DNA of 64,000 nucleotides, taken from Fragum whitleyi. Taxonomy: Eukaryota; Mollusca; Bivalvia; Cardiida; Cardiidae. The stretch is from assembly GCA_948146395.1 (NCBI GenBank), contig OX411544.1, positions 88,440,132-88,504,131 on the forward strand. The letters are read 5' to 3'. Positions 56,801-64,000 of the stretch are shown piece by piece (position 1 is the stretch's first letter; each line of letters opens with the position of its first letter). A program made the translations under genes and the position numbers. A model generated the notes under the pieces. That model did no database searches and was not told the DNA's origin. It saw only the letters and a list, made by a program, of their open reading frames with translations.

Positions 56801-59800
56801 AGCCCCTAAGACACCCCCCCCCCCCCCCCCCCCAATATCAACCTCCTTTCTATATTAAGTGACCAGCCAATAATCAGACAAGCCATCCTGCATCGACTAT
56901 CAGAAATAGATACCAGCTGACAGAGATTTCGAGAATAAATTGACGACTGTCTGCTTACAATAATACACTTTTCTCACCTCTGCATCCGTGAATGTTTTCC
57001 ATGTATAAGCAAAATGATAGCAGGTGTCTCCCATCTTCGTCCAACCATCAATACAGTCTACAATACGAATATGGGTTTGATTTGCCATGGACGCCATAAA
57101 CTTTTTTGGATTTCTACACCGTTCGTGTCAACAAAATCATGCAGGCCCAGCACGGTTGTTTAAAAACCTATCACTAAAGATATATTTCCGCAAGAAAAAA
57201 TGAGGATCGAGAAACCATTATCTCCTATCATTTTCAATGCAGAATTGATCTTTCACAACTCATTTGAAATTGCTTGTCTATATGCCCTGCGTTCAAAAAG
57301 TAAATACGTTTTGCGAATGTTTTGGGATGATACGCTGCTTTGCACGTGCACATACGTGCAAAGCGAGGCATCATTTCGAAAACGTTTCGCTAACCTTTTC
57401 TATCCTGAACGCAGTGATAGTTTGTCGTATGGAATGCATAGTGAGACCATACGACATTCAGTAGATTGGAGTGAGTGCTTCGAATGAATGAGTGAGTGAT
57501 TTAGAATGGATTTGATCGAGATGAATGTCACTTTCACGATTAACTATACGTGCCGGCACCTCTCAAATTAGTTCAAGCATTTCATCGTACAATGTCAAAA
57601 TAACTAAACAAAATTATTACTTAATACTCATAGGCTACGATGTTGTCCCGGGTCCGTGCCAAACAGATATCAGATAAGAGATGCGTTCGTCAGGCCTCTA
57701 TTTTTTTAGAAGCTTAATACTTCTAATATAGATGTTTCGCGAATATCAGCTGAAGTTAGAACTGAAAGTGTACAAGCGATTTAATTAATACCCTTACTAG
57801 AAAATATGCAATGATCGTATACAGTCACAAAATTGTTTCATCAACTGAATAAAAGATTGAAAATGTCAGCAAAACAATGTCGTGTAGTATACTGAACAAC
57901 AAAAATAACGCATCACCTTTTAATGACAAATAATTCTGCCCCAAAATCCATCAATTTGCTGTTATGATATTACTTTATTTTAGCCGGCCACTAGGTAAAC
58001 AATTGTGGTTAAATTTATTCCTGGGTTCATGCTCACTTAGGCAGAGACACTTGAATAAAATAAACTATTTTCTACTAATGCAGCAGATCTAAAGCATCGT
58101 ACGAAACTATGTTTGGTCGAGAAATACAGCTTATAAAGGTGTAACGAAAAACCGTGAAAACATTTATCAGATAAAGCCAAGTCTTCGAGTTTGGTGGTAG
58201 CGAAAAAATGAATTTCGGAACGTCATCGCGCATAGTCATATTGAACTGATTCATTTTCGTGATTAAAATAAAGGACAATTGCAACTACCATGAGGGGTCA
58301 TAACACAACCATTGTCAGGTAAAATACGTCGATTATAACAACTACCGGTGCCGAACTTTGGATGCTGACATGTTTGGGAGGGTGGATTGTAATGTGTTAT
58401 GATCGGAATCTCTTTACTCTCTAGGTCATTTTTAATGTTATCGTGGACTAGTGATGACAGTGAACCACAAAGATGAGGTATCTGGACCGTTTGTCGACTC
58501 TTTCATAAGCGATAGCCGTAGGGTAAATCCCCATAAGTAAGTCAATGCCATGGTATATTCATCTCATGCCATTATGGACTTAATTTGCGAACATCTTCTT
58601 AAAGTTATACCAATCCCTTCTCTTTCACCGACCGGGCTTATTTCAAACTCAAGCATATCAGAAATGATCATGCAATGAAAGTCAAAGGAAAAAAGAGCGC
58701 AAAACCGCAAGATTTTGAGTCAAATGGAGGCAACTTGAAGAGCAAATGCATAGCCATTTTGGGATTTGCTGTTGGTAAAATTCAGAAATCCTTTTGTTAG
58801 ACGTTCTTTGAGAGAAACTTTGCTCATGAACTCACGCGCTATTGACTTTTACTGAGCAATGACAACTGACTCTACTTTCAAAATTTTGATTTTGGGGGCA
58901 CTTGCCTTCATGTGTTTATAACTCTTCAATGCGTATGTCTACGGTGTCATCCCCTTTCTCACAAATCAATAATTAGTTAACGTTTATTTTGGTATAACAA
59001 CTCTTCCAAACTTTAGATTACGGAAAAAGTTATATCTAAAAAATCAAGTGATGCGTTATTTTTGTTATTCAGTATATATCTCACCGAAAGGATATCTAGC
59101 GATCGCTCTCCACGACGAATCCGTCAAGAATCCATTTTGGTCTCTGTGACCGTTTAAAGTGTATGACGTCACGTGACACTCCATTCCGTCACTTTTGAAC
59201 GAAGCTACCCCGCATTTAGCCTCGCTACCACATAAGGCTGTACATTTTAGTAAACTAGTGGACTTGCCTAGGTAAAACAAACAATTTATTTCAAGGGTTT
59301 TTTGTATAAAGCCATCCGATGTTACAAAAAATTCTGGTTTTTTTTTTGTTTTTTGTTGTTTTTTTTTAGTTTTAGTTTTTTGTATACTTGCAGATAAAAA
59401 TAATCTTTTTTTAGAGAAAACTTATCCAAACTCATGTTTATATTAAAATAACAAAAATATTGACTTCATTTCTGAAACTTAAAACTTAATCACACTATCG
59501 TGTCTCTTCGCGTGTTCATTTAGTCTGAGTAGGGTTAAACGCTACTCTATATAGCCCGTTCTCTAGGAAAACCTGCCTAAATGACGTCACTTTGTAATTT
59601 AAGATGTCCGAGTCATTTATTACAAAACAAACAATTTAAGACTAATCCAATATCCTATACATCCCAAATAACGTTGTGGGGGGGGGGGGGCGGATACATG
59701 TGTTAGACTATGATCGGATTTCAAAAAAAATACGTTGTTATTTCGCAATTCAACATCGCCAATGAGATGATAAACATATTAGACGGATTCATGCCACTTA

Positions 59801-59985
59801 TATAAGAAAATATTGTATCGTTATAAGAAAAATGACTTACCTTTAGAACTAACAAAATCTTCTTTCACCTTCCTCGAGGACAGAATTTTGAAATGGTTAA
59901 ATTGAGGCGACGAAGCATATGAACCAACAAACCCATGAATTACAAAAACAATGGCTAAAGCTGTGGATACATCAAAGACGTTCAT
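50607..59985 (-). CDS. Secreted PAN/apple plus C-type lectin-like protein, multi-exon gene
   Basis: Recognised exons on the minus strand are: exon 1, 59985-59841 (signal peptide); exon 2, 59267-59085 (PAN-like domain with four Cys); exon 3, 57057-56978 (start of the lectin domain); a candidate 22-nt exon, 53377-53356; and the last exon, 50833-50607 (end of the lectin domain). Intron phases are 1, 1, 0, 1 and match at every junction, and the joined frame runs to the stop without interruption (about 218 residues). About 20 residues normally found between the third Cys and the WFGL-type strand are missing, so a symmetric phase 1 exon probably lies undetected between 53355 and 50834. The product would be a soluble or mucus-type lectin. 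Canonical carbohydrate motifs are altered: KPL sits where EPN or QPD usually is and WED where WND is, so calcium-dependent sugar binding is uncertain. Confidence 0.72.
51131..51318. mobile_element. TGACGGGTCAC-type MITE, complete copy
   Basis: The ends gtgactcgtcacgcgaaaag and ttttcgcgtgacggttcac are about 30-bp inverted repeats extending to accatctgg/ccagatggt. The interior contains agattggttctagaacaggc. It lies in the last intron of the lectin gene. Confidence 0.85.
51375..51785 (+). mobile_element. Subterminal-repeat MITE family copy
   Basis: Starts with acaacttcttgaaattaaca and ends with aatttcacgacg. It shares with 46985-47410 the taaaatatgcataaaacttc internal stretch, a ttgttcaggttgaacaa palindrome (about 51484) and tgaatggagcgctatgtgag. 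Confidence 0.65.
52033..52289. mobile_element. TGACGGGTCAC-type MITE, complete longer copy
   Basis: The ends gtgaccaatcacgcgaaaag and ttttcgcatgacgggtcac are inverted. The interior is about 70 bp longer than in the copy at 51131 and includes agtctgcgcaatcggcgcag. Confidence 0.85.
52295..53350. other. Lectin intron, no further element defined
   Basis: Holds the perfect palindrome aggaccatgatggtcct followed by aaatcgcttacc at 52667-52694, the same edge motif as at 9519. The stretches near 52840-52930 contain two related gttactatggaaacc/gttacaatgacaacc words. The missing lectin exon may be in this interval or in 50834-52295, but I could not identify it. Confidence 0.4.
53356..53377 (-). CDS. 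Candidate 22-nt microexon of the lectin gene
   Basis: Between an aaaattgtag acceptor and a consensus donor CATG|GTAAGTG, 22 nt encode LECSKRH plus one base. This is phase 0 in and phase 1 out, exactly what the neighbours require, and it places a Cys where the third Cys of the domain is expected. An in-frame TAG directly upstream excludes a longer exon. The acceptor's pyrimidine tract is weak, so this is a prediction. Confidence 0.4.
53690..54170. repeat. Type II-like monomer array
   Basis: Units with aaggcccccttttccgcgat (about 53693), aaaggccccttttatcatga (53812) and aaaggcccccttttgtcatg (about 53995). Lengths are irregular, 120-180 bp. Confidence 0.6.
54510..55200 (+). pseudogene. Tc1-type transposase pseudogene B, catalytic core deleted
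   Basis: ATG at 54510 begins MANPNVRRYLSVEQLWRAIG, the N-terminal DNA-binding part. A frame change occurs near 54735, followed by GVRVSTQTIRTRLHGLNLRS and RIPLSRVHCRRRLSWA (to about 54925). At about 54950 the sequence jumps straight to LNWPARSLDLNPIENM, skipping the region with the first two catalytic Asp residues. It ends with GSHTRY and the stop at 55198-55200. A few stops are also present. A minus-strand frame overlapping it is a shadow. It belongs to a different Tc1 lineage from pseudogene A. Confidence 0.85.
55490..56420. repeat. Type II-like monomer array with CGGACG end
   Basis: Units of about 150 bp share gacgcttgacagat (or ggcgg) words, attctgaccaagttt, aatcgg-tgaaaactgtgga and a gcgttaacgaggattttct stretch (about 55630, 55780, 55945, 56100 and 56240). 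The array ends at about 56402 with gttaacggacgaactgatag and gacggatgtgcgccgtacg. It lies in a lectin intron. Confidence 0.75.
56812..56834. repeat. Poly-C tract
   Basis: About 22 consecutive C bases, 140 bp from the lectin exon 3 donor on the intron side. Confidence 0.95.
56978..57057 (-). CDS. Lectin gene exon 3 (start of C-type lectin-like domain)
   Basis: Phase 1 in, phase 0 out, 80 nt. The acceptor is tattgtag|AC and the donor GCAGAG|GTGAG. It encodes the domain's opening DCIDGWTKMGDTCYHF and TWKTFTDAE, with the first two Cys of the long-form fold. An upstream in-frame MASMANQ could be an alternative start, but the phase match to exon 2 favours splicing at the AG. Confidence 0.75.
57284..57420. 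mobile_element. Imperfect palindrome, MITE-like
   Basis: The ends cctgcgttca and tgaacgcag are inverted, and the centre gctttgcacgt / acgtgcaaagc pairs perfectly. Intermediate stem parts are diverged. Two overlapping plus-strand frames (57200-57487) are products of the palindrome, not genes. Confidence 0.65.
57468..57540. repeat. End fragment of the subterminal-repeat MITE family
   Basis: Contains gattggagtgagtgcttcga, gagtgagtgatttagaatgg and ends tgtcactttcacgatt, matching the right end of 46985-47410. Confidence 0.6.
57889..59074 (-). mobile_element. 1.17-kb TIR DNA transposon, copy 2
   Basis: TIRs of about 28 bp (actgaacaacaaaaataacg at the left; cgttatttttgttattcagt at the right) are flanked by TA dinucleotides. 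The body is collinear with 20200-21364 in inverse orientation. It sits in lectin intron 2, and its right end is about 10 bp from the exon 2 donor. Confidence 0.8.
59085..59267 (-). CDS. Lectin gene exon 2 (PAN/apple-like domain)
   Basis: Symmetric phase 1-1 exon of 183 nt. The acceptor is TTGTTTGTTTTACCTAG|GC and the donor TTTCG|GTGAG. It encodes KSTSLLKCTALCGSEAKC, a MECHV motif and a terminal SSWRAIARYPF. The C..LC....C and later C pattern is that of a small PAN-type domain whose first strand is in exon 1. Confidence 0.8.
59268..59840. other. Lectin intron 1
   Basis: Non-coding, with a T-rich low-complexity segment at 59337-59380 and a 12-base G run at 59679-59690. No mobile element is defined. 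Confidence 0.5.
59841..59985 (-). CDS. Lectin gene exon 1 (signal peptide)
   Basis: ATG at 59985-59983. The N-terminus MNVFDVSTALAIVFVIHGFV is a typical signal peptide, with a likely cut after the SYA at residues 22-24. The exon ends 48 codons plus 1 nt later at a perfect donor AAAG|GTAAGT (59841/59840). The frame is also open further upstream, but the upstream Met lies inside a repeat-derived stretch, so this ATG is preferred. Confidence 0.75.
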
Positions 59986-60044
59986 CTTTTGTGCCTGAAG
60001 TAAACAAGTGAACCAAATAAGCAAACGTATGCGTATAGTTAGTA

Positions 60045-60290
60045 ACATGGTAAAATGGACGTTCACCACGATCAAAAACATTAAAAAATCGCTCGCTCGG
60101 CGCTCCATTAATTTATTCCAATATTTCACTCTAATCACTCAAAACGCTCCAAAATTGTTCAAAAACGCCAAAGAAAACGATTCGATCGATTTGAATCGTA
60201 TTTCCAATAGCTTTGAACGATTTCGAAGCGCTCTTAATAATTTCGGAGCGGTTTTGGTTGATATGAAATAGGGATATGAATGAATCAGAC
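60045..60290 (-). mobile_element. Subterminal-repeat MITE fragment upstream of the lectin gene
   Basis: Contains aaaatggacgttcaccacga, aaaatcgctcgctcggcgct and repeated GATTTCGAAGCG-like words. It begins about 60 bp upstream of the lectin ATG, so it may contribute promoter sequence. The 87-residue plus-strand frame through it is not a gene. Confidence 0.55.
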
Positions 60291-60477
60291 CGAGCGCTGA
60301 ACGACCCTTTAAATTTGTGTTGTCTTCAAACTAAGAACAGTGTCTGTAACACCATCATTTTTCTCGCCAAATGTACACCTACTTTTGGAACATTTGACAT
60401 TGTTCTTTTGCGCTTGCTATCTTGGCCCGAGATTATTAAACATTTTTCGAACTGTGGTGACTTTTGAGATCGAAATT

Positions 60478-60562
60478 AGTATCACGATAGTATTGCGATA
60501 GTAAAGTTGCTATTGGAATAGTATTTCAATAGTCCGAAAACTATTGCAATACTATCACAATA
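60478..60562. repeat. Inverted repeat of TAGTATTGC words
   Basis: The words atcacgatagtattgcgata and ctattgcaatactatcacaa face each other, with two more partial copies between them. Confidence 0.6.
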
Positions 60563-60699
60563 GTTTTTTTTTTTACACGTGTACTTTGGTGCATTGTTTG
60601 AAGTATTAAAGCTTCAAAAAATAGCTTTCATCTCTATAATAAATACAGCTCTATTACAATTTGATAGGGTGTTAATTTTTTCATGAATCAATATTATAA

Positions 60700-61320
60700 C
60701 ATCTTCAAATTGACAACGTGAATGATTTTTGCATTATCTAACTATAAAATTGAATTAGCTATGAAACTGAATGAGAGGGCCGAGTGAATTATAAGTGAAA
60801 TTGAAGGGAGGTAATATAGTATCGCCAATTTCGTCCAAAACCTTAAATAAAATTTACGTTCTTTACTGTTTATGTGTCTTAACGGACCGATCAGTAGCTA
60901 TTAAATCCACACCAGGTAGAAAAATATCGCAATGATTTAATCTACATAAATGAAATGCTGATCGGTTTTTTTTTTACATTTTTAACAACTTCTGAGCGTT
61001 TTGAGCGCATGTGTATTTCCGTTTACATATCGTCGCTACCGTAGCACATGCCCATATGAGCGACGCCCCCAAAAGACGGTTAGTTGTTACGGGGGATAGT
61101 GCAAGGGTACATGACGAAACTACTGCTGAGATCCGCCATGGTTCTTTAACATACTCGGTGTAAAGCACTGTCTCACGGGGCCTCGGCTTAACGTCTCATC
61201 CGAAACGTTTTTGATTGATTGGGGTGGGTGACTGGGTGCATTGAATGGAGCACTGGTCGAGCTATTCAGAATGATTTTGTTAATTAGATAATTGTCAAAA
61301 TCACGGTCATACCAACTGTG
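60700..61320 (+). mobile_element. Subterminal-repeat MITE family copy with an insertion
   Basis: The left end is at about 60700-60835 (actgaatgagagggccgagt, gaagggaggtaat) and the right end at about 61215-61315 (gcattgaatggagcactgg, tcaaaatcacggtc). About 330 bp of other sequence lies between, including the separate repeat at 61055-61205. Confidence 0.5.
61055..61205. repeat. Dispersed repeat fragment (gttctttaac type)
   Basis: The sequence with ccatggttctttaacatact, tgtctcacggggcctcggct and gtctcatccgaaacg resembles a short repeat that I recall as common in marine invertebrate genomes. Identification is from memory and needs a library search. Confidence 0.35.
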
Positions 61321-61413
61321 CGGTAATGATTATAATTCACTTTATCCATAGTAAAAAAAGTAATAGTTTAATAAAAATAATTGTAAAAAATTTGTCAACT
61401 TTCATTTGAACAT

Positions 61414-61644
61414 GAGCCTATGCGTGACATTTCCAACGGTTTCAAATGTACGAAAAGCAAAGACTCTGGTCAGCCGTACAGCCCCACAGTATGTACATGT
61501 ATATACTTTTTTTGTTATGTGCGTTGTAGACGGATAAGGTCTTTATCCCTCATATAATCTTAATACATTTTGTGGTTGTCTAGATTGCGAATTGTTTGTC
61601 CATTACGTAAACATGAAATTGATGGAAATGTCACGCACAGGCTC
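61414..61644. mobile_element. TIR MITE (GTGCGTGACATTTCCAAC ends), copy 2
   Basis: The ends gagcctatgcgtgacatttc and gaaatgtcacgcacaggctc are inverted repeats. The interior differs in length from copy 1 (48204-48363), but the ends match. Confidence 0.8.
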
Positions 61645-61649
61645 ACATA

Positions 61650-62130
61650 AAGTTAGCCTATACATCACTTTATAGCCTGGCTCCCAGGCTGTCAGTTAGT
61701 TTTAAAATTAATAAGGAAGACCACTCATGTGTAACTATTTTATTTCAAATTACCTCCCATATTCTCAAAAAGCGACCACTGATCGGCCAGTCAGAGAATA
61801 TAAGCTGATAAGAAATTTTCTTTCTCTTGTTGGATTTTGCTTATTTTTTCACAATACTTCAGATCAGTGGGACGGGAGCCAGTCTTATCACTTTACGACG
61901 TTCTCAAACCGGGATCTAATGTCTGGTAAATGATTTGTTTCTGACTGAGGATGATTGAAAATGATTTTCGCATTGCACCTATCTCAGAAACTAAGAATGA
62001 AAATAAATATAGCTTGAAGAAAATGGCGATTAAACAGACATATTTGAAATTATAAGCGTCTGGTTGGTTCTTGATGAAATATGAAGCTTTTCATAGAACC
62101 TGTATTCATATTCTATTTAAGGGGATTATA
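61650..62130. other. Unassigned stretch
   Basis: No gene recognised; the 68-codon frame at 61727-61933 has no domain. Confidence 0.3.
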
Positions 62131-62132
62131 GA

Positions 62133-62171
62133 TATCGCTTATTTTGTTCATCTTGAACAGAATAAGCGATA
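62133..62171. repeat. Near-perfect hairpin tatcgcttattttgttca
   Basis: Arms of 18 bp with one mismatch pair around a short loop. It is related to the internal palindromes of the subterminal-repeat MITE family (47092-47131). Confidence 0.75.
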
Positions 62172-62179
62172 ATGGTAGG

Positions 62180-62388
62180 CTTTCTAAATTGTACATGAAT
62201 GTTGATGTTTCAAACGAGCTCTTGAAAAAACATTGTATTTATCATAAAAATACTCAAGATTAGACTAGTGAATTTTGTACAGATACATGCTCTACTGCAC
62301 CATAGTTCCTAGATATGTTACAGCGAAAAAGTGTGTGTTTTTTCAAGAGCTCGTTTGAAACATCAACATTCCTGTACAATTTAGAAAA
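62180..62388. mobile_element. TIR element with ~45-bp arms
   Basis: The left arm runs ctttctaaattgtacatgaa to gagctcttgaaaaaa. The right arm runs ttttttcaagagctcgtttg to tgtacaatttagaaa. They pair almost perfectly around a 110-bp AT-rich centre. No coding sequence. Confidence 0.8.
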
Positions 62389-62589
62389 TAAGTGATGTTA
62401 AGGACTTTTTCGTCATGGCGAGATACCTTTCCTCATTAACCTCTTTCTATAGAGTCCATGAATTTAACATACGTGTACCCGTAAATTCATACAAGCAGTT
62501 CAGAAAATACTGTGTTTTTGCGGCACTTTTTTTCATTATATAGAATATTTTTATCTTTTCAGAGAAGAATTATCTTTTTATCTAATAAC

Positions 62590-62910
62590 TATACTAATAT
62601 CCGTGTGATAATATTTCGTGTGAAATTTAATATGATATCACATGGATATTTTTAGAACAATGATATAATGCAGTTATTTTTAGAACTTGCATTTCTGTTA
62701 GAAACCTCGGTGAAAACAAGGCAAATAGAGATTATAAGATAAAAATAAATAATTCGTACGTAGTGTATTGTGTGAAAAAATATCTAACTCGGTTGTGGAA
62801 ATTGATAATTATCTCGGCAGAGCCTCGACAATTATCAATTCCCTCAACCTCGTTAGATATTTTATTCAAACCATACACTGAGTACGTATTATATATCTAT
62901 CGTTTCACAA
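62590..62910 (+). mobile_element. Asymmetric hairpin element, copy 3
   Basis: Same layout as 41015-41340: a flank with agaacaatgatataatgcag and gaaaacaaggcaaataga, then a palindrome at 62772-62873 (aaaatatctaactcggttgt ... cctcaacctcgttagatatt). Confidence 0.8.
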
Positions 62911-63058
62911 TGTTTTAGACCACTTGAAGTCTAACCGGTGAATCAATGCATACTTACAGGATACCGAAACTTTTAAATACCATTTCTCGGGCACTCGCGG
63001 GCGATTCATTTTCGTTAGAGCTTGGAAGTACTTATCTTTAGAGCTCAACTCCAGTGAT

Positions 63059-63066
<8 letters not shown>

Positions 63067-63089
<23 letters not shown>

Positions 63090-63091
63090 GG
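63067..63091. repeat. Poly-G tract
   Basis: A run of more than 20 G bases following poly-T and preceding a TG/TTG-rich stretch. Confidence 0.95.
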
Positions 63092-63416
63092 AAGTATGTT
63101 TGTGTGTGTTTTGTTGTTGTTGTTGTCATTGTTGTCTATAGTTGATGTAAACATTGTGAAATTAAAATGCCATTAGACTATTACTTTTTTACATTTCCTT
63201 GAAAGCGATGTTATCAATCTGTGATTTTGTAATCGATTATCTCTTCTTGTTTATCAGGTTATAATCAAATGGGTTTCTAAAAGATTTGAAACTATCAATA
63301 TTTAATGTAAATTCCTTTAGCGTAGAATTTGAAAGATTATAAAGTCGGTCGCCAATTCATTATAAATATTTCGTTCGATTGTTTTTAGAGAAATAACGCA
63401 TCACTGTTCCTAAGTT

Positions 63417-63442
63417 ATTTTTTTTTTTTTTTTTTTTTTTTT
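63417..63442. repeat. Poly-T tract
   Basis: A run of about 25 T bases just after aaataacgcatcactgtt, which resembles the inner part of the 1.17-kb transposon TIR; probably a fragment of its end. Confidence 0.85.
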
Positions 63443-63589
63443 AGGAAAGGATAGATGCGTGATAAAAAAATCCGCTTCCAAGTAATAGCATTATGTACAA
63501 CGATGAGATCAAATAATCCGTGCGCATAATTGAATTGTGGAAAAGAAGAAAATTTAATATATAAGGTATCACTGCTCATTTTAGCCCTT

Positions 63590-63960
63590 AGATGAGCTTT
63601 AGGGTTTTCCCGTCCGTCCGTGCACCAATCCTTCTATCCGTTATCTTTCTTTCGTTTTCGCAATAGAGTCTTTGTACAATTTTCACTCGATTTGCTACAA
63701 ACTTCTATATAAAGATTGTACCAACATAGGAAGGTTTCTTTCGAAAATAGTTCAGGTAAAAAAGTATCACTGGAAAAAGGGCTTATAGAACGAAAATTCG
63801 ATAACAATATCTTCTGTGATAGTTTTCCCCCGATTTGCTTCAATATTTCACAGAATGATTGTTCCGACATCAGAAATGTTCCTTTCGAAAGTCCGTCAAG
63901 TATCTCAGGAAAAGAGGCCTTATTGAAGGTGTCCAAGCGCACGCAACACATGATACGGAA
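63590..63960. repeat. Partial monomer array with cgtccgtccg edge
   Basis: Starts with gatgagctttagggttttcc and cgtccgtccgtgc, like other array ends. At least two related units of about 140-170 bp follow, sharing ttctttcgaaaatag/ttcctttcgaaagt and cactcgatttgct/cccgatttgct words. The frames on both strands are incidental. The array may continue past the window. Confidence 0.55.
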
Positions 63961-64000
63961 ATAGCGTCTAGTTAAAGAATTTTCTAAATATTAAAATTAT

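Noticed and set aside
57200..57487. 95- and 66-codon overlapping frames
   Set aside because: They run through an imperfect palindrome and a MITE end.
62905..63129. Pro-rich minus-strand frame
   Set aside because: Its Pro run is the translation of the poly-G tract.

Overview
This looks like AT-rich nuclear DNA of a marine invertebrate, most likely a bivalve mollusc. The reasons are an intron-bearing secreted lectin gene, a GIMAP/AIG1-type immune GTPase, tRNA-derived SINEs, CR1/L2-like LINEs, Ty3/Gypsy and Tc1 remnants, and very dense short inverted-repeat transposons and roughly 150-bp monomer arrays. I see no bacterial operons, rRNA genes or CRISPR arrays. The species call is an inference from content.

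Host genes are few. (1) A GIMAP-family GTPase at 39819-40613 (+) is one intact coding exon behind a convincing splice acceptor, with a C-terminal membrane anchor. (2) A multi-exon gene on the minus strand (about 59985 down to 50607) encodes a secreted protein: signal peptide, PAN/apple-like domain, C-type lectin-like domain. Intron phases match across the recognised exons, apart from one probable unrecognised exon in the middle of the lectin fold. Both fit the expanded innate-immunity repertoire known in bivalves.

The rest is mobile and repetitive. 0-6.3 kb: a 510-bp direct duplication about 5.8 kb apart, a rotted LINE with an internal tandem duplication, and a 2.3-kb terminal-inverted-repeat (TIR) element inside a monomer array. 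9.5-14.4 kb: monomer arrays. 18.2-21.4 kb: a Tc1 relic, a 0.4-kb repeat carrying a small ORF, and a 1.17-kb TIR element. 22.9-27.6 kb (-): an almost complete two-ORF LINE whose ORF1 carries a 2A-type DxExNPGP motif. 28.4-29.3 kb: another array. 31-37.9 kb: the second copy of the 0.4-kb repeat, a 250-bp microsatellite, a long palindrome, a 0.75-kb direct duplication and a SINE. 41-47.4 kb: a hairpin element, a SINE, a deleted Gypsy element, and two foldback-like elements filled with palindromic TTCGTT/AACGAA units. 47.4-63 kb: several MITE-like families, a deleted Tc1 copy and more arrays, largely inside the lectin introns.

The most unusual items are the foldback elements, the paired small ORF with mostly silent divergence, the hairpin element showing arm-to-arm homogenisation, the 2A motif in LINE ORF1, and the lectin gene with a candidate 22-nt microexon and a transposon ending about 10 bp from a 5' splice site. 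All alignments were made by eye; boundaries are approximate unless tied to a motif.
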